A stretch of DNA of 64,000 nucleotides from Spiroplasma endosymbiont of Aspidapion aeneum. Its GTDB lineage: Bacteria > Bacillota_I > Bacilli_A > Mycoplasmatales > Mycoplasmataceae. The stretch covers positions 868,001 through 932,000 of the forward strand of contig NZ_OZ034994.1 in assembly GCF_964031045.1 (NCBI RefSeq), written 5' to 3'. This document shows, in pieces, positions 56,134 to 64,000 of the stretch; position 1 is the stretch's first letter, and every line of letters starts with the position of its first letter. The notes beneath the pieces are model-generated. The model did not search any database. It saw only the letters and a program-made list of their open reading frames with translations, and was not told the origin of the DNA. Position numbers and translations under genes: made by a program.

Positions 56134-56214
56134 ATATATCATAATTGTTTTATTTAAATATAATGATATTCTATTATATAATTTTTATTATTAAATATAA
56201 TAATATTATTGAAA

Positions 56215-56817
56215 TTAATGAGTAGTTTTTATAATGATCTTTTCAGGGTCGCCATTATCTGGATTTCTTTTAAAAATATCAATAGTTGTTAACATTAATA
56301 ACATATATCAATCATTTTTAGCTTTATAAACTATGCGATAATAATTGTAAAAATTTAAACTATCTCATGGCATAGACTTACGAATAACAACAAAATCATC
56401 AAGAGATTTAATAAATCTATTCATACACGATAAATATTCTGGAGAGTTTCTAAAACTATTAATTATAGAAATAGATTTTTCAAAAAATTCCAAATATTTT
56501 GGATAAACCTTCATAAGAACATTATTAATAAAAGAAATATAAGTTGTATAAAATTTATCCACTTTTGAAATAAGTTCCTCTTTTGTATCAACAAGAACAT
56601 CAATATCTGTTGAATCTAGAAAATCCTCAACATTCATATTGAAAAACTTTTTGAATTCTTTAATAACTCTATTGTGGCGATAAACTACACCACCATTTGC
56701 AAAAAAATAAATAAGCTTAATGTCTAGACTTTTTTCCTTATGAAAAAAATCATAATCAATGACATACTCACCATTAACTTCTATAAATGCAATTTTCCCC
56801 GATATATCATCAAACAT
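56215..56817 (-). CDS. Helical protein, hypothetical
   Basis: A 200-residue protein with no membrane helix. The first 50 residues look beta-rich (KIAFIEVNGEYVIDYDF, LIYFFANGGVVYRHN) and the rest helical. One Trp is TGA at 56365. Site GAGGC precedes the ATG. It may be cotranscribed with the upstream pgsA (50-nt gap). No family is recognised. Confidence 0.7.
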
Positions 56818-56867
56818 ATTCTGCCTCGTTTCCTATATAATAATATTAAATAATGCTTATACGTATC

Positions 56868-57491
56868 TTAATCTGCACTATTAGCAATTATATTTTTGTT
56901 CTTAATAATATAATTTACCATAGATATTATAGTTAATAAGCACGCAATGTAGATAACAGCTAAGCATAATTGTGATTGTCAAGAATAAATTCCAACTGCG
57001 AGAGATTTATTATTGAAAATGAACAATATAATTATACCAATCATTTGAAATGTAGTCTTCCATTTGCCCAATTTATCTGCAGCAATTGCAATTTGTTTTT
57101 TTGCAGCAATTTCTCTTAAAACCCCTATTATTAAGTCTCGACATACAATTATAACTAACACAAACCCTGGCAATATACCAGCAGCAGTAAAGACGATTAG
57201 AATACTAGTTATTAATATTTTATCAGCAACAGGATCTAAAAATTTACCAAAATCTGTAACCATGTTATATTTTCTCGCGATATAGCCATCTAAAAAATCA
57301 GTTAATGTTGCCACAATAAATAAGATAAAAGCGATTAATCATAATAATGGGATTGACAATGAATTAATTTTTATGGTTTTACTACAAACATCTAAAAAAT
57401 ATGAATTATTTAATGGGTAACAAAACATAAGTCCAACAATGATTGGAACCAATATAATACGAATTATACTTAATATATTTGGTAGATTCAT
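56868..57491 (-). CDS. pgsA: CDP-diacylglycerol-glycerol-3-phosphate phosphatidyltransferase
   Basis: A 207-residue membrane enzyme making phosphatidylglycerophosphate, the precursor of phosphatidylglycerol and cardiolipin. The CDP-alcohol phosphotransferase motif D-G-x2-A-R-x8-G-x3-D-x3-D is complete in FLDGYIARK...DFGKFLDPVAD near residues 62-88. About five membrane helices, with N-terminal MNLPNILSIIRI typical of PgsA. GAGGAAAAA site before the ATG. Two Trp are TGA. Confidence 0.95.
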
Positions 57492-57557
57492 TTTTTCCTC
57501 TTTTTACATTTTAATTATACAATATTTTATTCAAATAAATAAATATTTGCACATATA

Positions 57558-58541
57558 CTATTCAAAAAAATTGAAAAATATCTCAGAAAAACAATATGAG
57601 GCCCTTTTAAGTTTTATATGTGTTCTATATTTTTTTTTAATATCTTTTGTCCCTTGTGATACATCCAATAACTTATAAAACATGTCTCATAGTAGTGAAT
57701 ATCTCGTTATAATCTCTTTGTTAACATTTGAAATAATTTCATAATTTTCCTTACTTATCAGCTTCTTTTTATTTATAATAAAAACACCATCTTTAGATTT
57801 TAAATCAATATTGTCAAAATAAATTGTTCTTTGATTCTCATCAATGACTATATTCTTAAAAAGGTCTTTATTATTTAAATATTGGGTCTTTAAAACTAAA
57901 TTACCCAAGTTTTTAAGATTAATAATGCGAGTACGAATTTCTTGGATAGAATTGATAACAGATGGTAAAAAAACCATATTTAAAACTGTAAAAATAATAG
58001 AATACAATAAATTATCTCCATTAAGGAAAACTTTATCATTATAATTGATAATATAATAAATAAATAATGCAGTAGTAATGTTTGAAAACAAATTAAAAAT
58101 AATATGAGATATAGATTGTCAGTTTACAATAGATTTTTTATTAAAATGTTTTCTATCTAAAAAATAGTCGATATTGTAAACGATTAAATCTTTATAATAA
58201 CTAGAATTTATAAAGAAATTTGATATTGTAAATTTAAATAGAAAATATAGACAAATAAAAACCATGATATATCCAATTAATTTTTCATATTTATCAGGAT
58301 AATTCACTCACTTAAAATCTATTTTTAAAATCAATGTTAGGAAAAGTGTTGAATTCAATATAAACAAAAAAACATCAAAATAGTAATAAATAGCATCCTT
58401 CGCTTTTATCTTAACCATTTGTTTGATAGTGTTATAAGACTCGTTTATAATACTTAGGTCTTCCTGTGAAATTTTTCTTCGTAAATGTCTTTTATTTTTT
58501 TTACCAAACACAATAGACCGATTTTCACTGTTTGCTTCCAT
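57558..58541 (-). CDS. Four-helix membrane protein, hypothetical
   Basis: A 327-residue protein. A charged N-terminus (1-50) precedes four membrane helices (~60-82, ~100-122, ~155-178, ~190-210) and a ~110-residue soluble C-terminal region with a short beta segment (RTIYFDNIDLKSKDGVFII). Three TGA Trp codons interrupt it under the standard code. The start at 58541 is supported by AAGGAGAAAT; it begins 22 nt after the obg stop. No family is recognised. Confidence 0.75.
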
Positions 58542-58563
58542 ATTTCTCCTTAATTTATTTATG

Positions 58564-59871
58564 CTAGTCAAACCACTCTAATTCGATATCAAATATATGG
58601 ATAACATCGCCATTTAATGCACCTTTTTCTCTTAAAATATCATAAATTCCTAATTTTTTCATTTTTTCATTAAAAACAAGTAAATTATCAAAAGTAGATA
58701 AAGGATTTTTGTTATATATCTTTAAAACATCATCTCCACTTATTCTCCAATGATGATTTCCCATATTTGTAATATTCATATCTACTTTAGATGGAATAAA
58801 ACCATAGTATTTCTCATTTAATTTTTTTGAATTTTCTTGATCTAGTTTTATTAGTTGTTCTTTTTGTTTATCGTTAATAACTTCAAGCGATTCACCAATC
58901 TTTAACAATAAATAGTCAATATTTTGTTTCATTAAGCCAGAAACTTCAATTATTGTTTTATCCTTATATGTATTTTTAAACTCTTCTATTCTAAGCTTGG
59001 ATTCATCGATATCAATTTTATTTGCAATTATAATCTCCATTTTATTTTCAAGGTTTAGATTATATTCCGATAACTCTTTACGTATTTTTTTATAATTGTC
59101 AACAACATCTTCCAATCCGTAGTTTCCAGACATGTCAATAATATGACATATAATTCTGCATCTTTCAATATGCCTTAAAAAACTAAACCCAAGTCCTCTT
59201 CCTTTACTAGCTCCCTCAATTAATCCGGGTAAATCCGCACATACAAAAGATCTACCTTTTTTATCAACACACATTCCCAATTGTGGTGTTAAGGTTGTGA
59301 AGGGATAATCTGCAACAATTGGCTTGGAATTTGATACCGCTCTTAATAACGTTGATTTTCCAGCGTTAGGAAATCCCACAAACCCAACATCAGCCAAAAC
59401 TTTTAGTTCAGCTTTTATTTCTATTTCAGTACCTTTATCTCCAGCCTCAAATATTTGTGGAGCTTTGTTACGTGAATTTGCAAATCTTGCATTACCTCTA
59501 CCACCTTTTCCACCAGCAGCAATTAATTCAACTTGTTTATTTTTTATGAAATCTGCGATTACCTCGTTTGTTTTATTATTGTATATAATTGTTCCAACCG
59601 GAACTTTTATATATACATCATTAGCATTTTTCCCATGCATATTCTTCGTCATCCCTTTTTCGCCATTAGGAGCAATATACTTTCTTTTAATTTTTAAGTC
59701 TAATAAACTTGCTTTTCCTTCATCACAAATAAAATAAATACTACCACCATCACCACCATCACCACCGTTAGGTCCGCCCTTATCAACATATAGTTCATGC
59801 CTAAAACTAACACAACCATTACCTCCATCACCAGATTTTATAATAAAGTAAGCTAAATCTATAAATTTCAT
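58564..59871 (-). CDS. obg: GTPase Obg (CgtA)
   Basis: A 435-residue essential GTPase involved in large-subunit ribosome maturation and stress control. The N-terminal Obg domain has the glycine-rich loops GGPNGGDGGDGGSIYF and GGKGGRGNARF. The G domain has G1 GFPNAGKST (~170), G3 DLPGLIEGA, G4 NKID and the switch I region PFTTLTPQLG. The C-terminal OCT domain (residues ~350-430) is present. All residues in the translation use standard codons. AAGGAGAAT site. Confidence 0.97.
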   Translation of the reverse strand: MKFIDLAYFIIKSGDGGNGCVSFRHELYVDKGGPNGGDGGDGGSIYFICDEGKASLLDLKIKRKYIAPNGEKGMTKNMHGKNANDVYIKVPVGTIIYNNKTNEVIADFIKNKQVELIAAGGKGGRGNARFANSRNKAPQIFEAGDKGTEIEIKAELKVLADVGFVGFPNAGKSTLLRAVSNSKPIVADYPFTTLTPQLGMCVDKKGRSFVCADLPGLIEGASKGRGLGFSFLRHIERCRIICHIIDMSGNYGLEDVVDNYKKIRKELSEYNLNLENKMEIIIANKIDIDESKLRIEEFKNTYKDKTIIEVSGLMKQNIDYLLLKIGESLEVINDKQKEQLIKLDQENSKKLNEKYYGFIPSKVDMNITNMGNHHWRISGDDVLKIYNKNPLSTFDNLLVFNEKMKKLGIYDILREKGALNGDVIHIFDIELEWFD

Positions 59872-59884
59872 ATTAATATTCTCC

Positions 59885-60640
59885 TTAGTCTAGTATTTTA
59901 TGTGCTTTGAAAAACTTTTTAAATTCTTTAACATATTCCTCTGAGTATTCAATTTCATTAAACGTCGCTTCTTCTTCTACACCTAAAATATCTTTTGCAC
60001 ATTCGATAATGGCATAAACTAAGGAATTTCTAGCATAAGCGCTGTCTGGTCAGTCTGGGAATACAACTAAAAAATAATTTTCAGCAATAATACCAGAAAT
60101 ATTAGACCATCCCGGATTAATAAAACCAATCCTTGAGGAAATTGATTTCTTTAGATTTCCTAGTAGGGCTAACTTTTCAACAATATCCATTTTACATGGG
60201 TTAACAATAAATTTTTTAAATGATTTTCTTAACAACATTTCCTTATCGATCTGTTGTTCTGCTAAAATCAAAAAAAGTCTCGTTTTAAATTCATCATTTA
60301 GGTTTTTAATATCAAACATTTCAATATAAAGATCAAGATATTCTCTAGCATTGAGAGATTGCATCGTTGATAAAAGTACTTCTTGATTTTCTCGTAATGT
60401 TATATTCTTAAGAAGGGATCCCATCCCAGTTGAACTGGAGTTTCTAAATAATGGATTCTTCATCTTTTCAAGATTAAATAGCAGGTTTTTTTTCTCTTCT
60501 TCTAAAAAAGAGTTAAAATCTGTATTCTCAATATTTAACTTTAGGTTTTCGAATTGATCTTGTAAAATATTCTTAAGTTCAGATTTGCTTAGCGATGTTC
60601 CTAATTGTTGTCTTAATTTTTCAATATAATCTTTTTCCAT
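59885..60640 (-). CDS. Helical protein (possibly DUF3196/TPR-like), probably leaderless
   Basis: A 251-residue soluble protein of alpha-helical hairpins. The central part (LSTMQSLNAREYLDLYIEMF...LFLILAEQQIDKEMLLRK) has the spacing of TPR-like repeats and vaguely resembles Mollicutes DUF3196 proteins; I hold this weakly. One Trp is TGA at 60050. The ATG is 7 nt after a TATAAT (60648-60653) with no ribosome binding site, suggesting a leaderless mRNA that then continues into obg (13-nt gap). Confidence 0.65.
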
Positions 60641-60728
60641 ACATATAATTATACATTTTTTACAAATTATTAATTAAAAAATGTAAAATAAAAAAATAAA
60701 AATCAAGTAAAGGGTACTTTATTAATAT

Positions 60729-62291
60729 CTAATCGTAATCATCAAATCCTTCAGCAATATTTTCAAATTCTGGAAGTTTGATTTTGTTAATTTTTTTAAT
60801 TTGTTTATAGATTTTTTTAATTTTTTTGTTATAATATTTTAGGTTTTTATGAAAAACAGATAGTTTTAAAATAAGGGCTATAAATAATAATCCAATAAAA
60901 ATAGCAAATAATACTGCAAAAATATATAAAATATATTTCATAGATGCTGCTGAAATTATTCATATTGATTCGGGGTTATCTATATTATTATAAAGAGCTA
61001 AACTATCGTTAATTGTAAACATAGAATTAAGAATTTTTTCTAATTTATTTATAGAAAAAGCTCCTTCCACTACACTAACATCAACATCTTTTTTTGTTAT
61101 ATTATTTGTTGATAAATAAGTAATTAAATTTTTATTAAATAGGTAAAGAGCAGTAAATAAGCAAACCAGAAGAGCCACAGATAATAAGACTAAAATATTT
61201 CCAGCAATTCTTCTTTTGTTATTTCTTAAAAGTTTTGTTTTTTCCACTGCTATTTTATATTTATACTGCGATAATCTTTTTTTAAGCTCTGACTCGTCCT
61301 TATCAGCATTATATATCTTATCATTATCTATATTTCTTCTGTTATATATCCTTTCTTTTCCCTTTCTTCCATGTTTATTTTTTTTATTGCCATTCACATC
61401 AAGAAAATCAACAGTCTCTTCATTTTTATTAATAGAAATGTGTTTTTCAATATTTTTTTTATAGGGTTCAATTGTATCTAAACCATCAAGTTCATTAGCA
61501 TATTGAAAATCAGAATCATTTAATTGCACGTTTCTAACATTGCTTACTTTATAGTCAAGAATATCTTCAGTATCGTCAATAGTTGCTTTATTATCCCCTA
61601 AATTAACATTAACTATTTTATCACTCATTTGATCTGGTTTCATAATAACTGTCTTATCATTGTCGCGAAATTGATTATTAACACCAGAAAATGGATAAGG
61701 TGGAACGCTATTATTATTAGTATTTTCGGTTTGCGGTGAAACAAATGAAAACTGAGGTTGTTGATTTTGCCAACCACTTTCAGAATTTTGATAATTTTTA
61801 TTTACTGGTTGATTATTATATTGAACATTGTCAGGGTGTGGTTGAAATTGTGGATAATTAGTTGCAGACCCATATAAAATTTGGGGATTAAAGTTTGATT
61901 GAACATTTTGAACTGGTTGTCTTTGTTGTTGAGGGTTAGGGTTCATTGGTCTAGATTGTAAAGGTTGTCTTTGTTGTTGAGGATTAAAGTTCATTGGTCT
62001 TGGTTGAACTGGTTGTCTTTGTTGTTGAGGGTTAGGGTTCATTGGTCTAGATTGTAAAGGTTGTCTTTGTTGTTGAGGGTTAAAGTTCATTGGTCTTGGT
62101 TGAACTGGTTGTCATTGTTGTTCATGGTTAAAGTTTATTGGTCTTGGTTGAACTGGTTGTCTTTGTTGTTGAGGGTTAGGGTTAATTGGTCTTGGTTGAA
62201 CTGGTTGTCTTTGATTATTTTGTTGTGAACGATTAAAATCAGGAGTTACCTGTGGGTTATTATTTTTTGGATTTTGATTAAATGGGTCCAT
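60729..62291 (-). CDS. Membrane protein with Pro/Gln/Arg repeat domain
   Basis: A 520-residue protein. Residues ~30-135 consist of about six to seven copies of a 16-residue unit of the form QRQPVQPRPMNFNPQQ, alternating between two variants (PVQPRPMNF and PLQSRPMNP). A long polar region with acidic patches (to ~330) follows, then a basic segment, a membrane helix at ~370-392, an extracytoplasmic loop of ~60 residues, a second helix at ~448-472 and a basic tail. The repeat domain should be cytoplasmic. ATG 62291 has GGTGG upstream. Same design as the protein at 42836 but unrelated repeat sequence. Confidence 0.75.
61905..62215. repeat. 48-bp (96-bp higher-order) tandem repeat in the second repeat protein gene
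   Basis: Tandem units of 48 bp encode QRQP(V/L)Q(P/S)RP(M/I)N(F/P)NPQQ. Adjacent units differ in a fixed alternating manner, so a 96-bp pair is the real duplication unit. Differences between units are more numerous than in the 43801-44235 array. Confidence 0.9.
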
Positions 62292-62384
62292 ATGTTCCAC
62301 CAACTATATATAAAAAATTCATTAATAATGTAAAATATCTAAATATATTATACATCATTTTGAATAAAATATTTTATATTTTTG

Positions 62385-62933
62385 TTAAATAGACATAATG
62401 TCTTTTTGTTTATCATGAAAAGATTTTTCTAATTTTGATATGTATTCATCTGTTATTTTTTGAATTTGGTTTTCATTATCCTTTAGTATGTCTTTAGATA
62501 AATCCATTTCTCTTTTTAATTTATTGATTGCATCTCTTCTTATATTTCTAATTCCAACCTTAAAATTCTCCAAGTCCTTTTCCAACTCTTTAACCATTTT
62601 TATTCTTATTTCCTCTGTAAGTTTTGGCACATTAATTCTAATCACATCCGCCTCTGGCAATGGAGTTAAATTAATATTCGCTTTTGAAATTGCTCCAGAT
62701 ATTGCTTGAACTTGGGATCTATCATATGGTTTGATTAATAATTGTGTCGGTTCTGGAATAGATATTTGAGCAACTTGATTCAATGGTGTTAATGTTCCAT
62801 AAGAATCAACAAGAACACTATCAACCATTCTTGCATTTGCTTTTCCTAATCTATATTTGTGTGAATCTTTTTCAAAATTGTCAATAGTTTTTTGCATTTC
62901 TAATTTTATTTTTTCATAAAAATTTGCTTCCAT
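62385..62933 (-). CDS. frr: Ribosome recycling factor
   Basis: A 182-residue factor that splits post-termination ribosomes with EF-G. The tRNA-like L shape is encoded by a three-helix bundle and a small domain: GKANARMVDSVLVDSYG near residue 28, LNQVAQISIPEPTQLLIKPYD near 52 and RNIRRDAINKLK near 128 are diagnostic. Length is normal. It follows pyrH by 11 nt with a GAGGATG site, the conserved pyrH-frr gene order. Confidence 0.97.
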   Translation of the reverse strand: MEANFYEKIKLEMQKTIDNFEKDSHKYRLGKANARMVDSVLVDSYGTLTPLNQVAQISIPEPTQLLIKPYDRSQVQAISGAISKANINLTPLPEADVIRINVPKLTEEIRIKMVKELEKDLENFKVGIRNIRRDAINKLKREMDLSKDILKDNENQIQKITDEYISKLEKSFHDKQKDIMSI

Positions 62934-62944
62934 TTTTTCATCCT

Positions 62945-63664
62945 CTATTTATTTGATATTAACGTATATTCTAATTTGCCATTTGCCATCTTTATAATAT
63001 TATCTTTTTCATTAATATCAAAGACATATATTTCTAAATTTGCATCCTTTGCTAACGTTGCTGCAGTTTGATCCATAACTTGGAGGTTTTTTGAAACTAA
63101 ATCCCCATACTTAAGTTTATTGTACATTTTTGCATCTTTGAATAAATTTGGATCTTTATCATAAACTCCTTTAGTCCCATTTTTTGCCATAAGTAAGGCA
63201 TTGGCATCAATTTCTATAGCTCGTAGGGCAGCGGCTGTATCAGTTGTAAAATAACTATACCCAGTTCCCCCGCCAAATAAAACAATATATCCTTCACTTA
63301 ATTTTTCTCGAGCATAATTATAATTATAAGAATTGGTAATTGTTTCTACCTTCAATGAAGAATATACTTTTACGTTTTTATAGCCTAGTTTTTTTAACAC
63401 ACCCTCGAAAGCTAAACAATTCATAATTGTCGCAAATATACCCATTTGGTCTGCTGTTATTTTATCAATGTAGTCATTTTCAGCATATGTTCCTCTTCAA
63501 ATATTACCACCACCAATAACAATCCCTATTTCCAAACCACTTTTAGCCAATTCAATAACTTGCCTCGCTACATCTGTTATTTTCTTTGGGTCAATAATAT
63601 CATCATCACAGCCTAATGCCTCACCAGAAATTTTTAATAAAACACGTTTGAATTTTAGTGACAT
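62945..63664 (-). CDS. pyrH: UMP kinase
   Basis: A 239-residue bacterial-type uridylate kinase (amino-acid kinase fold) converting UMP to UDP. KISGEALG near residue 11, VIGGGNIWRG near 52, and the DTAAALRAIEIDANALLMAKNG region near 145 are characteristic. Two Trp-type codons occur; the N-terminal part contains a TGA. The AGAGAGG site precedes the ATG. It heads the pyrH-frr unit. Confidence 0.97.
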
Positions 63665-63829
63665 TTCGATTATTACCTCTCTCTTTTTTAATTATATATA
63701 TATTTGTAAACAAAATACCTAAATTACTGTGAATATTGATTTTATTTTTTTTAAAATTCTATAATTTAATTAGTGATAAATTATACTATAATAATGTTAA
63801 TGTATGTAGTTATTTTGTTGATTTTATGG

Positions 63830-63838
63830 TATAATAAT
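63830..63838 (+). promoter_or_regulatory. Extended -10 promoter
   Basis: TGGTATAAT on the plus strand about 25 nt before the ATG at 63862. Coordinates are approximate to within a few bases. Confidence 0.55.
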
Positions 63839-63861
63839 AAAGATATTAAGGGGTAAATATT

Positions 63862-64000
63862 ATGGCGAAAAAATATACCAAGGAAACAGATTTCAAACTT
63901 TTAAGTTCTAGACTTAAGAGAAGAATAAAAGATTTATTAGAAAATAAAATTACAGTCCAAACTATTGCAATTCTTTCAAATGAACTAATCTCATTTTCAC
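63862..64000 (+). CDS. Basic helical protein, N-terminal fragment only
   Basis: The first 46 residues of a plus-strand gene cut by the window end. The visible part is Lys/Arg-rich (MAKKYTKETDF, LKRRIKDLLENK) and helical, with no motif that fixes a function. An AAGGGG site lies about 9 nt before the ATG and an extended -10 upstream, so it is a real gene start. The basic helical start could fit a DNA- or RNA-binding protein, but that is a guess. Confidence 0.6.
   Translation, partial: MAKKYTKETDFKLLSSRLKRRIKDLLENKITVQTIAILSNELISFS

Overview
This is an AT-rich Mollicutes chromosome segment. Many genes read as continuous proteins only if TGA is tryptophan: in the alpha-mannosidase the conserved HTHWDREW box uses TGA for both Trp, and DnaK, GrpE, ClpB, Lon, PepA and GlyRS all cross in-frame TGA codons. 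TGG is also used occasionally. EF-P with a SKTGRQQGK loop, a short ClpB without its N domain, a DUF2779 nuclease and a fructose-type PTS point to the Spiroplasma / Entomoplasma / Mycoplasma mycoides side of the class. That placement is an inference; there is no rRNA in the window. I see no tRNA, rRNA, CRISPR array or transposase.

Layout. 1-5164 (minus): dnaG (cut by the window edge), glyS, an unknown protein, a Cof-type HAD phosphatase and an aldo/keto reductase. 5332-10184: two tandem giant YhgE/Pip-type membrane proteins with coiled-coil tails. 10304-14051: lon and trigger factor, with a CIRCE element in front of lon. 14227-17194: a large coiled-coil protein and a four-helix membrane protein, followed by a plus-strand candidate structured RNA (17479-17736). 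17857-20581: an ABC-2 transporter (one ATPase, two paralogous permeases). 21090-27837: a Gls24/Asp23-like protein, efp, fmt, a two-nuclease DUF2779 protein, an anchored protein, mnmA and a disordered protein. 28051-29157: a plus-strand membrane protein. 29293-36168: the heat-shock operon clpB-hrcA-grpE-dnaK-dnaJ under a CIRCE/HrcA-controlled promoter. 36361-40520: a plus-strand heterodimeric ABC exporter. 40947-44716: an unknown protein, a HemW-like radical SAM protein, a minisatellite-encoded NPYQPQQNQPQFN-repeat membrane protein and a small membrane protein. 44962-50925: an RpiR regulator, a fructose-family PTS EIIABC and a GH38 alpha-mannosidase, which look like a mannosyl-glycoside or mannosylglycerate uptake and cleavage unit. 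51073-56037: an unknown protein, pepA, ppa and a plus-strand cassette of three membrane proteins behind a 15-bp inverted repeat. 56215-64000: an unknown protein, pgsA, a membrane protein, obg, an unknown protein, a second Pro/Gln-repeat membrane protein, frr, pyrH and the start of a plus-strand gene.

How the genes fit together: the window is a housekeeping core (replication priming, translation, proteostasis under HrcA, phospholipid synthesis, UMP kinase and ribosome recycling) interspersed with lineage-specific membrane and low-complexity proteins of unknown role. The most unusual material is the YhgE/Pip pair with cytoplasmic coiled coils, the two repeat-rich Pro/Gln/Asn membrane proteins, the structured plus-strand RNA between divergent genes, the inverted-repeat-controlled membrane cassette, and several genes whose ATG lies 6-7 nt downstream of a perfect TATAAT with no ribosome binding site (probably leaderless mRNAs).
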